Position numbers and translations under genes: made by a program
Origin: Chamaecrista fasciculata
Lineage: Eukaryota > Streptophyta > Magnoliopsida > Fabales > Fabaceae
NCBI GenBank assembly: GCA_003254925.1
Contig: QANZ01030535.1
Location: 62,001 to 126,000 of the forward strand
Direction of reading: 5' to 3'
Length of the DNA stretch: 64,000 bases
Notes under the pieces: model-generated
The model's database searches: none
What the model saw: only the letters and a program-made list of their open reading frames with translations
What the model was told of the DNA's origin: nothing
Shown here: piece by piece, positions 24,604-35,520 of the stretch
Numbering within the stretch: the first letter of the stretch is position 1
Layout of the letters: each line of letters opens with the position of its first letter

Positions 24604-26176
24604 CTACAAATGTACATTAATCAGGGAAGAAAACATCAGCTCCCATTTTCCAAATTTCTATGAGGATTTATAATTAATATGAAATAAATGTGATAAACAA
24701 ATTTACCGCATAGAGTATATATGTTTATACGGTCATAGTAGAGATTATCTCTATCTCTTTGAAAATTATAGATGCAGTGCTTTTCAACTTCAAACTTGAG
24801 GCAGTCTTGGCTTCTCTTTATTCAAGCCGCTTTTAGACTTGGCACTTTTTGAATTTTTTTTTTCAGTGTTTTTTTGATTATAGGATGAAATAGATGGCCA
24901 ATATTCATTGGATCATTGGAAAGCAGGGAACAAACACCTACTCTGGACATTTGGATCCACATCTCAATATTTAAGCGCTATGGTACTAATAATAATTCTT
25001 TGTTGCCTTTTCCAACATATATTTCTTATACCTTGACTGACTATTTTAATTAACAAAGTTATTGTCCTTTTTGCATATTACAGAATGGACCAAGGGGCAG
25101 GTATGAGAGTACATGAAACATTTGGTAATTAGTTTTGTAATGTTATATATCATCTATTACTTGTTCACATTATAATATATAAATCAATTTTTTCTATTCA
25201 ATTGAATACTAATTAATCAACTGATATGACATTTTGTTTTGCTGGTTAATACCAATTAATCAATTACAAATTAGAATAAAATATGGTATGTATAATTCAA
25301 AATCAATTTTTTCTACATGTATTATTTCTTTTCATGCAATTGAATACTAATTAATCAACTGATATGACATCTTGTTTTGCAGGTAAATACCAATTAATCA
25401 ATTACAAATTAGAATAAAATATGCATGGTATGTGTAATTTAAAGATTTTTTTTATTATTATTGTTATTATTATGTTAATTATTTTCTAATGTATATATAT
25501 TTAATTGGTTTATTGCAGGTCAAAATGAAGAATATTGACTGTCACAAATTGGGAATTCATCAATTTGCAAAGGCATAAAGATTAGTTATAAGATGTCACA
25601 TTTATCTATTTAATTTGATGTTTTAGTTTATAGATTATAAGGTATAGAAGTTATGTAAAATAATGATAAATTGTTTGTATAGATGAAACTGTTGTACATT
25701 AATTATATATAAAGAAAAAGAATTTTATTATATTGATTTGTTTCTTAATCATATACATATGCCTAAAATAATTTATAGTGAATATCAAATATTTAAAATT
25801 TTACATTATAAAAATTAAAAAATTAAAATTGTAAAAAATTGAAGTTGAAATAAATTAAAAAAAATATCACTATAATTATTAATTATTATATATAATACTC
25901 AAAAAATAAAATCCACCACTGAAAATGTCAATCATATACAAGACATGACAATTATGAATTCGTCACTAAAAGTTTTAGTGATGTAAATAAAATTTGTAAG
26001 TAAAAATTTTAGGGATAGAACAAAATATGTAGATATAACTTATTCCTATAAAATATAAAAATGTCACTAAAGGCTATATTGACAATAAATATTTGTGGTC
26101 TTAGACTTATACCTACAGATTTTAGCCTTTTAGTGACAGTTTTTTTCTGTCACTATTTGGCACTTTTGTTGTAGTG

Positions 26177-26588
26177 GACATTCGACACGATCCAAACTTC
26201 GATTTTAGCCTCGATTGCATGTGTTCGAAGGAGGAGAAAAACGACGGTGGCTTTGGCACGCCGAAGTTCCGTTGAAAATGAGCATGTGAGTGAGTATGGA
26301 AAAAGATGTGAGAAAGAGAATGGGTATATGAGAGAAGAAGGTCGAAAGAAAATGTGGCATGCGTTTCAAATTTTGTGTGAAGAGGAATTCAAGTTTAAAA
26401 TTTGACTTAAGAGCCATGAATGTTGCTATGAGTGGGTAGATGAATTAGGGGATAGCTCAAACGCCATAATACAAAAAATGAAAAGAAAAAAGGACACGTG
26501 TCATTCCGAGAGTGAGAATGAGAAATTGCAATTCAAAGCTACTCTCCACCGACAAGTATGCAACCCAAAACATTCAATTGTAGAATTT

Positions 26589-26629
<41 letters not shown>

Positions 26630-28170
26630 AGATAGATAGATAGATAGATTATAGATAGATAGATAAATATAGATAGATAGATTTCTTACAATTGGCCGGT
26701 TGGATTCACAACACGCCAACAATAAAAGTTACCAAAATCAAACTATTCCAAATTGTGGCAAGTGGCCTTTTGAATTTACACTAGTTAAATATTCGTAAGA
26801 GATAAACAATGGATAAGATTATCATACATTTAAGGGTAAATTACACTAAATTATATTTTGGCATCTTGAGGTATGAACCAATTTCACTTTGGTTCTCCAT
26901 TTTTTCAAAAATGACATTTTGGCATCCTCTTCTATTTGTCGTTAGCACTTTGATACTCAAAACTTTGTTTCAGTTATCTTTTGACTAAAAAAAAAGCATG
27001 TGCATGGTAAAAAACATGAAATATCATCATCTTAAACTTAGATTTTACAATTCAGCCTCCAAATTACACAATTTAGCCGCTAAAAAACACGATTCAGTAT
27101 GTACTTGAATACAGAGGATTTCATGTTTTTTTAGGCTGAATCATGAAATATGAATTTACGAGGGTGAATTTCGTGTTTTTGATCGTGCACATGACCTACA
27201 CGTGCTTTTTTTCGTCAAAAGGTAACAGAAAAAGAATTTTGGTAACAAAGTGCTAATACGAATAGAATAGAGTACTAAAATGTCACTTTTGAAAGAATAT
27301 GATATCAAAATGAAAACAATCCATATCTCAGTGTACCAAATTGTAATTTATCCTACATTTAATGTTAGATTTATCAATAAAAATAAAACATGAGACAACT
27401 ATCTCTCTATGATTAATTATGAAAAAAAATATAAAGAGTTATATACATAAATCTAATCATGAAAAAAAATACAATAACTCAAAACAAATTTAATTTTCAG
27501 TCTTCAAAACTTAAATTAATTTGTTTAATTGAATATTTATACATTTGGGTATTAACTACTAATAAATATTCAATTACCTTGGCATTCTAAATGATTTTTT
27601 TGCACCTTGAACTGTTGAATAAGTTTTTTCCTACCATTTATAATCTATATTTCTGCTATAAATAATAGATTTCTTTAGCAAGCAAACAAAATTATTTTCA
27701 ATTAATTGTTGAATAAATTTTTTCTTCCATTTATTTGGGGCATGCTTTATTTTATTTTCGTTTGTTTTTATATTTTTCTTTATAATTTATATTTCCTGCC
27801 ATTCATTTAGAATTTTTTCACTTATGATTATATTTACTGCTAAAATGAAACTTAGACAATAACAAATTAAATTAAGGGACGTCAAGCTAACAAAAAAATT
27901 AAAACTCAAAGATCATATACATCTGGATATGACATTAAAGGTCAACATAATTTATATAGATATGGCAATAAACAATCCATCCATGCAAATGAGAATACCT
28001 TGACAACCCATGGACAATTTGTATCAAGATCAAAACAGAGTATCAGAACAAAACAGAGACAATGCAATTGGAAAGAAGAACCTCCAATTATGCAGTGGCT
28101 ATACATAAATAATAAATTTTCTTTTTGAAAGAAATAACTAAATATGATTTTTGTAAGATATAGATACTTA
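26177..28170. other. Unassigned sequence right of the CACTA element
   Basis: It continues the stretch interrupted by the CACTA element. It includes a GATA microsatellite and a fold-back MITE of the GGTACC/'cactttgg' family (26834-27355). A minus-strand exon-like piece with a GT donor near 27998 (encoding CPWVVK) is not identified. Confidence 0.35.
26590..26685 (+). repeat. (TAGA)n microsatellite
   Basis: About 24 tetranucleotide units with a few interruptions. Confidence 0.95.
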
Positions 28171-28171
28171 C

Positions 28172-28239
28172 AACTTTAATATGCTTGTTGCCAACTCCAC
28201 CTTCCTTTAAGCGTTTGAGAGATGCCACTATAGTTCCAC
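28172..28239 (-). pseudogene. Uracil phosphoribosyltransferase exon fragment
   Basis: The minus strand has an acceptor (TTGAAG), then 68 bases encoding the tail of the PRPP-binding loop, GGTIVASLKRLKEGGVGNKH then IKV, and a GTAAGT donor. In intact UPRTase, which makes UMP from uracil and PRPP, the motif is D-x-MLATGGT followed by NKxIKV. The Asp-rich half is not present. This is one more isolated exon in the 16.6-28.3 kb patchwork of host-gene pieces. Confidence 0.75.
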
Positions 28240-28364
28240 CTTCAATTCATATGTGAAAACTGAAAATCTTATTGATTATGCGTTGTAATTTTGTATTTGG
28301 CACGTGTAAATTTCAAACAAAATTGTAGAACCAAAAATGGGTTACTGAAATAGTGGGGAAGCAC

Positions 28365-29253
28365 GGGGTGTGCAAAAATAGATCAATCCGACGAATCCGA
28401 CCGTAAATATCGGATTCGGTCGGATCAGGTTTAGCCATTCGATTTATTTCGGTTCCCATTATCTAAAAAAGGTCAATCAGATCAGGTTATCAGATTGACC
28501 CGCTCAAACCCGATTAAGACCCGACCCGATTCAACATAAAAAATAGATTTTTTTTTTTCTCTTCATTTTGATGAATCTTCCTCTCTAAGTTTCTCTCTTC
28601 CCAAACTTTTACTATTCTAACATGACATTTACTACGAGCTAGTTACCTACCCAAAGCACACTATTCAACTTTAATTTCTCATCACATGCCATCTCTCTCT
28701 TACATACTATCTCTCTCACTCTCGTCTCTTTCACCCTCATCATCTCTCAAAGAAAAACTTCACATCTCAAACTTCATAATCTTCCTCTCAAAAACCATCA
28801 ACTTCACCCTCATCTCTCAAATCTCACAAACACAGTGTCACTCTCACATCAGAGCTCATGGGATTGTGGAACCATTCAGAGCTCATATTTAGATCTCAGT
28901 TGCCATTCAGGGATCGTGGGAGCTGTGGAAAGACTGGATCTGGAAGGTTCATGGGATTGTGGAAGATTAGATTTAGAAAGTTCATGATATGGATCTGATT
29001 TTTTTTTTTTGTACATTCTGCTCCTTTCATAAATTTTTTGTATTCTTTTTATTTTTTCTAATAAAATATTTCATTTTTTTTAAAAAATTTAATCCGTCCG
29101 AACCCACCCGAACTCGCCCATAACCTGAACCAACCCAAAATTATCAGGTTATATGAATTGACGGGCGGGTTCGAGTTACAAAAATTCAACCCACTACTTA
29201 TTATATCAACCTGCTCACCCCCCCCTCCCCAAGGCGACTGTTGCACACCCGTA
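28365..29253. mobile_element. hAT-type non-autonomous element, 889 bp
   Basis: The ends are GGGGTGTGCAAAAAT and, in complement, TACGGGTGTGCAACAG, close to the classic plant hAT end TAGGGGTGTGCAA. The 8-bp target duplication GGAAGCAC is exact (28357-28364 and 29254-29261). Internally it has CCGACCCGA-rich subterminal stretches on both sides and a C/T-rich centre. No transposase. Confidence 0.85.
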
Positions 29254-29724
29254 GGAAGCACTCATATTTATATGAGAAAGAAATAATTCAAAAAGTGAAA
29301 CTATCCAATGTAGGACTTGGTTTTGAAGTGCATCATGGCCTTACATCACGGTGCATACCCTTAACACCACCTCCTCTTTGAGCGACGTGTCTAGTCTTCA
29401 ATTGAGACCATTTTAGTGTGGTTTTCTTCGTTTCTCCATGATCTTTTCAAGAGATCAACTCATTACCCAATTGAACGTCCTCATGGACGGATATTTAGAC
29501 TCTAAAATCTAACATATTCCATAAAATCAAACGATTAGAGTAAACTAACATTTTTGTTATAGATTATATGATCGATCACTATCATTTAATCAAAAGTTAA
29601 TTATTCTATGAATATTTTATTATTGTGCAACACAATTTTCAAAGAGATTAAATGTACAACATAAACTTATGACAATATATCCTTATATATAATCCATGAC
29701 TAAATTCTAAGTTTATTCTATAAT

Positions 29725-32130
29725 CTACTTATGCTTGAGAATGACAAGCAATTCTTCAAATTCACGATATTTTGAATCAAAAATATCTAACTGTTGAGTG
29801 ATTTTATTAGCACAACGTTGAAAAAATTCCGGAATAACTTCATCTCCAAAATGCTGTTTGAAGGGTTCTTCCGAGAATGCTCTTATAGCTCCAACGAACA
29901 TTTCAACTGAATGTTTGATATACTTCATTCGACTATTCGATATGCTCATTCTTTCTATCTCAAAATTCCCATTTGTCTTAATTATTGCCTCCAATTCCTT
30001 CATTGTTGGATAGTAGACAGGTATGTTGAATTCATCCACTTTGTCCTCACTAATCCGTCCCTGCAACGTAAAGAGAAAAGAAAAAAAAAAAACGGAAGTA
30101 TTATTTTTTTTAGAACAACAGAGATATGACAACAGTTTAGACCCAAGAAACTTCATTGTTGAATGCATCCACTTTGTCCTCACTAATTCGTCCCTATCTT
30201 GAATTTTACACCATTGTCGTCTTTTTGGTCTCTGACTGTAGAGTAAAGATATACAATGGTTAATAGCTCAAGGACCAAAAGATTGAGTGTGGTGTAAAAT
30301 TTAGAGACTGATTCGTATTTTCTTACAATTCAGGAACCAAAAGGTTGATAGTGGTGTAAAATTCAAGGACTAGTTCGTATTTTTCTGCAATTCTGGGACG
30401 AAAAGGTTGACGATGGTGTAAAATTTAGAGACTGATTCATATTTTCCTACAATTTAGAGACTAAATCGTTGACTCAATAACAATTCAGGGACCAAAAAGT
30501 AAATTTTCTCTATATTAAAACCTTTGACACGTACCAAGTTGACCATTTCAGAAAGGCAGGATTCAAAAAGCTCAAAGGTTATAGCATGAATAGTTTGGGA
30601 CACACTGGAGTGAGTTGGTTGATTAGGCACCACAATCGACATCAATCCTCCACACCCAATTTCTTGTGCTCTTGCACTTAGAAAGCATTCCATATCATTC
30701 TTGTATTGTGCAGCATAAGCCTCGTGAACTTGTTTCACACTTGAAGTTGTATAGTGAATTCTATTTCCATTCCAAGCATGTGATTTCTTATCCACAACCT
30801 ATACGAATCAAATTCCAATCATAAATACTTGAAATTACGTACACATCTTAACAGAAGAGGCCAATACGTTTCAGCCCATTTTTTAACAGGTTTGATTTTC
30901 TCTCTCTCCTAGACATTCAATTTGACAGAGGGACTAAATTCAAGCATTTTAAAAAACTAATAATTAAAACGAAAATGCCTATATAATTTAAGAACTTAAT
31001 TGTTAGTTGACTCTTTTTTATATTTTTAACAATATAGACCATCAATTTCATCAATATGTTGCCGAAAATAAAAAGTTGGTCAAAATGAAAATTTGATCCC
31101 ATATCTTTTGCTTAGTTCCTGATTTGGTCTTGTATCTTTTTTTATTGTATTTTTTGTCTCATATCTTTGCAAAAGGTCTCAATTTGGTCTCATATCATTT
31201 TTTGTCCCATATCTTTTGGTCAGATTGGAGAATTAGTCTCATCTTTGCAAAAGTTCCATCTAACCCGAAGACATGAGACCAATTCTACACTTGACCCAAA
31301 GATATATGGGATCAATTCTGCATTTGACTTAAAGATATGAGACCAATTCTGCAATATAAAAAGATATGGGACCAAATTGGGACCTAAACCAAATATATGA
31401 GACTAAAAGTGCAACAAAAAAAATTTAGGACCAAATTGAAAACTGAGAAAAAATATGAGACAAAATTTACACGTTGGCCTAAAAAATTTGATTTGATCTA
31501 GTTGACTTGGCCTCCAACTTCAACCTAAACCTTTAATTAAGAAAGGAAAACAATAACCTCTTTTGGAACTTGGGACATCCAATGAAGTGCATAAGAGGAA
31601 TTGACAAAGTGAAGGCTTGACTTTGGAAACAAACGACCATGGAAAGATCCAGCCACGCCAGCAGCATAATAGCCTTTTGAGGCAAAAGATGATGATCTGA
31701 ACAGAGAATTGAAGTCATTGTTGTAATGATCATTGAAGAACACATGGAATTCAAGTGACGATGATGAATTGCTTTGGTTCTTTGCTTTGTAAACTCTTTC
31801 CACTGCTTCTATGATGTTGTGCACTGCCATAAATGTGTTTTGGCCAACAGAACATCCTAAATCTGCTATTCCAAAAGCCTTTGACCCATCCACACAGCTT
31901 GAATCAATCACAAGATTATCTTCAATCACTTCATCGATAAAGTCTTTTGATGCTTCAATTACTCTCCTCTGTATGTAAATAAAGATATAATTCAGATTTC
32001 AAGCATTACCTATGTATATGTATGTATGTATGTATGTATATACCTGATGCTGAGAATTGTTGGCATAGCCATAAGGACCATCTCCAGCTTTCATGGGGTA
32101 TGATTGATTGATTCCCTCATTAGCTTCCAT
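29725..32130 (-). CDS. SABATH-2: SABATH-family SAM-dependent carboxyl methyltransferase
   Basis: Exons 32044-32130, 31558-31968, 30535-30798 and 29725-30060, phase 0, about 365 residues, all open. The start is MEANEGINQSYPMKAGDG. Exon 2 holds IADLGCSVGQNTF, FFNDHYNNDF, GSFHGRLFP (Tyr to His against its sisters) and YALHWM. Exon 3 reads VVDKKSHAWNGNRIHY, with His where the other copies have Pro. Exon 4 has FNIPVYYPT and FKQHFGDEV and ends KHK rather than KRK. With SABATH-3 it shares the extra 'SSVKQV' residue in exon 3, so the two are sister copies. Intron 2 contains a fold-back MITE (31080-31485), and intron 3 carries a 50-bp partial copy of the exon 4 start. It looks intact but has drifted most at conserved positions, so reduced or changed activity is possible. 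Confidence 0.88.
30140..30195 (-). repeat. Partial duplicate of the SABATH-2 exon 4 start
   Basis: About 50 bp in intron 3 repeats the start of exon 4: GGACGAATTAGTGAGGACAAAG, then 'gtggatgcattcaac'. It lies about 100 bp upstream of the real exon. It reads GRISEDKVDAFN but lacks a good acceptor directly before it. Confidence 0.75.
30205..30510. repeat. MITE-like repeat in intron 3 of SABATH-2
   Basis: Tandem 'ggaccaaaaggttgatggtgtaaaatttagagactg' units are followed by the 'agactaaatcgttgactcaataa' tail, related to the AGAGTAAACTAATAATTTGG fold-back family. Confidence 0.5.
31080..31485. mobile_element. Fold-back MITE in intron 2 of SABATH-2
   Basis: The left arm has 'ggtctcatatctttgcaaaagg' units and the right arm their complements ('gatatgagaccaattctgc'), meeting near 31260. 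It belongs to the same family as 32700-33115 and 46965-47370. A transcript of the intron would form a hairpin. Confidence 0.65.
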
Positions 32131-32209
32131 TCTTCTTTCTGAGTAAGGATTTTTTTTCTCTTCTTCCACGCAACAAGGTTTCCATCTATTTGACTCTAGT
32201 TCTTTAAAA

Positions 32210-32243
<34 letters not shown>

Positions 32244-32699
32244 ATGGCAAAAGTAGCTGTATACCCTCAAATTCTGAGGTAATTATCAATTGTACCATCA
32301 GTTTTTTTTTATAATTAATTATATCCCTGAAGTTTTATATTTGACTCAATTGTATCTCAAAGTCTAATGTCGTTTAAACTGTTAATGGAAGATGTTGACG
32401 TCAATATTTTTGGCAGTACAGTTGACAAAAAATATGAATGTTTAAGGGTAAAATTGACATGAATGTGAAAGTTTTGAAAAAAAATTAATACCAAAATAAA
32501 ATAGGTATAAAAATCATTTGCTATGTCACTATGATATCAGCATGTTTCATTAATAATTTTCATTTTGACGGTGTCAGGCTTTGAGGTACAATTGAGTCAA
32601 ATATAAAAATTTGAGAGTATAATGATCATAAAAGAAAAAAAAAATTGAAGGTACAATTAAAACTTATTCCATAGTTTAAGAGTATTGGAAGTACTTTTA

Positions 32700-33115
32700 T
32701 CTACGGTCATAGTGTACTTTTGATCCCATAACTTTTGCTCAAGTCTCAATTTGGTCTCATAACTTTTTTTGTTGCACTTTTGGTCTTATATCTTTGCAAA
32801 AGGTTGTAGATTTGATCCTGTATCACTTTTGGTCTCATATCTTTTGGTCAGGTTGCAATTGCATAATCGGTTCCATATCTTTGCAAAAAGTTTTACCATC
32901 CATTCCACCTGACCCAAAGATATAAGACCAATAATGCACCTTATCCAAAGATATGAGACTAATCTTACAACTTGACCCAAAGATATGGGATGGAACAAGT
33001 GACCAAATCTGCAACCTGAGCAAAAGATATGAGACCAAAAGTGTAACAAAAAAAGTTATGGGACCAAATGGAGACCGGAACAAAAGTTATAGAACCAAAA
33101 ATGCAATTTGACCTT
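32700..33115. mobile_element. Fold-back MITE between SABATH-2 and SABATH-3
   Basis: A palindromic element whose tips are 'tgatcccataacttttgctc' and its complement. The centre is near 32895. It lies about 570 bp upstream of the SABATH-2 start codon and about 540 bp downstream of the SABATH-3 stop. Confidence 0.65.
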
Positions 33116-33654
33116 TATCTATTATGATTAATATAATAATGAACGCGATTTATATAATATTGCTTGTTGATGTAATAATAATAACTACAAGCCAGCGAGA
33201 ACAATTGACTAGTGCATGTGAACTAAGAGATTCCCAAAATTATGCGCAAACTAAATCGATCAATTGTCATTTATTTATTTGTGCACATTGCATTATACAT
33301 ATTCCTTTCAGCCGGCCATAGAGAAGCATAGTTGAAAAAAAATCCATATTTGATGCTTTGACTTTTTTCATTTTTTTGAAAAGGAAGAAAATTTAAACAT
33401 GTTTGCATCATCAATCTGTTTTTGTGATTGGCCAAAAAAATCAGTTTTTGGGAATCACATATATTCATTTTATTTATTTTAAAAAAATAAGAATAATATA
33501 TATCCATTTTTAAGTTCAATACAAATCAACTATATATTTATCTTCAATCTATGACACAATCATACCTCAATGCTTTGGAAAAAGAAAAATAAATCTTTTT
33601 CTATAATTCCATGTGCACAAGACTTCTTCGAAGCAGATTTAATTTATAATTAAT

Positions 33655-35520
33655 CTACTTACGCTTGAGAATGACAAATAAGTTTTCATATTCACGATAT
33701 TTTGATTCTAAAATATCGAAATGTTGAGCGAATTTATTGGCACAACGTTGAAATAACTCGGGTATAACTTCATCTCCAAAATGTTGTTTGAAGAGTTCTT
33801 CCATGGTTGCTCTCATTGTCCCAACGAACATTTCAACAGAAGGATTGATATAATTCATTGGGTTACTCAATATGCTCATTCTTTCTATCTCAAAATTCCC
33901 ATTTTTCTTTATTATTGCCTCCAACTCCTTTGATGGTGGATAGTATATAGGTATGTTGAATGCAACAACTTTCTCCTCACTAATGTGTCCCTGCAATATA
34001 AAAAGAAAAAAAAAAAAGCATTAGTTTCTTATTTTTGGAATCCGTCAACTAATTTTACTATGGAATTCGTCAATAGAAAGTTTAACCATTAAATCATCAT
34101 TTATTTTAAGTAAAGAAAACTCAAAATATTTTGGTCAAATATTAATTTTGGTCATCATATTATGGGATAAGTTTCACTTTTGTCCTAAAACTATTTTTTA
34201 TTTCATTTTGATCCTTAAACGTTCACATTTGTTCCATTTTGGTCCATAAATTTGATTTTATATAGTTATATATAATGACGAAAACCTGACAACATGTACA
34301 TTTTGGGGATTAAAACAAAATAAATTTAAAAGTTTGAAGATCAAAATAGAATAAAAAATAATTTTACTACAAAATGAAACCTACCTCATAGTTTGAAAAA
34401 GTCAAAAAGAGGTAGGTTTAGTTGAAACATACCAGGTTGACCATTTCGGAAAGGCAGGATTCAACAAGCCCATAGGTTGTAGCATGAAGAGTTTGGGGCC
34501 CAATGGAGTGAGTTGGTTGATGATGAGGCACCACAATCAACATCAATCCTCCACACACAATTTCTTGTGCTCTTGCACTTAGAAAGCATTCCATATCATT
34601 CTTGAATTGTGCAGCATAAGCCTCGTGAACTTGTTTCACACTTGAAGTTGTATAGTGAATTCTATTTCCATTCCAAGCTGGTGATTTCTTATCCACAACC
34701 TATACGAATCAAATAATAAAATGTTTTTCTTAAGTACTTGAAATTAATCACACACTTCAACAGAACAGAACATATTAACATAACCTCTTTCGGCACTTTG
34801 GACATCCATTGAAGAGCATAAGAGCAATTCACAAAGTGAAGGCTGGACTTTGGAAACAAACGGCCATAGAAAGATCCAGCTACAGCAGCAGCATAGTAGC
34901 TTTTTGAGGCATATGAGGATGATCTGAACAGAGTGTTGAAATCATTATTGTAATGATCATTGAAGAACGCATGGAATTCAAGTGATGATGATGATGATGA
35001 ATTGCTTTGATTATTTGCTTTGTACACTCTTTCCACTGCTTCTATAATGTTCTTCACTGCCATGAATGTGTTTTGCCCAACAGCACATCCTAAATCTGCT
35101 ATTCCAAATGCCTTTGACCCATTCAAACAACTTGAATCAATTTCAAGCTCATCTTGAATTGCTTCATTGATAAGTTCTTTTGATGCTTCTATTGCTCTCC
35201 TCTGCAAGTAAACAAAGTTATATGTATGTAATAAATTCATATTCAAGCATTTAACCACACACCCACCCACAGGGTTTGTGAATTTTCCAATTCACTTCTT
35301 CTAAGAATTAGGTTGTATAATGGTAAAGTGGTCCTATAAAGACTAAATTCATAACGAGTGGTGAATTTTATGAAAAATAAACCAAACATTTCAAAAATTG
35401 AAAAATTAAAATGATAACTATATGTATATATACCTGGTGGCCAGAATTGTTAGCATAGCCATGAGGGCCATCTCCTGAACTCATGGAGTATGATCGACTG
35501 ATTCCCTCTTCTGTTTCCAT
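33655..35520 (-). CDS. SABATH-3: SABATH-family SAM-dependent carboxyl methyltransferase
   Basis: Exons 35434-35520, 34785-35201, 34433-34699 and 33655-33990, phase 0, about 368 residues and open. It is the most compact copy, with short introns of about 85-440 bp. The start METEEGISRSYSMSSGDG has Ser in place of the usual Pro of SYPM. Exon 2 has IADLGCAVGQNTF, a two-serine expansion of the Ser tract, FFNDHYNNDF, GSFYGRLFP and YALQWM. The residue before the clamping Trp is Gln rather than His, at the position matching Met150 of salicylate methyltransferase, which contacts the substrate. Exon 3 has DKKSPAWNGNRIHY, and exon 4 has FNIPIYYPP and FKQHFGDEV. A TATATAT run about 70 bp upstream of the start could serve as a TATA box. 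Likely functional, possibly with a different substrate from copies 1, 2 and 5. Confidence 0.9.

Larger units (their letters stand above)
20232..26176. mobile_element. CACTA (En/Spm-type) transposon, 5.9 kb, non-autonomous
   Basis: The left end is CACTACAAGAAAATTG and the right end, in complement, is CACTACAACAAAAGTG. The 3-bp flank GAC is repeated on both sides (20229-20231 and 26177-26179), as expected for CACTA elements. Subterminal repeats such as ACCTACGAATTTAAAATT and TCACTATATGTAATT lie within about 700 bp of the left end, with AGTGACAG-type motifs at the right. The interior has no TNP1/TNP2-like transposase frame. Instead it holds degenerate telomere-like repeats (21890-22180), a nested hAT element (22630-23636), a leader-like pyrimidine-rich stretch (23900-24260) and a captured MAP-kinase exon (24544-24603). 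Confidence 0.9.

Noticed and set aside
26501-26722. Tyr/Ile/Leu-rich frame
   Set aside because: Translation of the (TAGA)n microsatellite.
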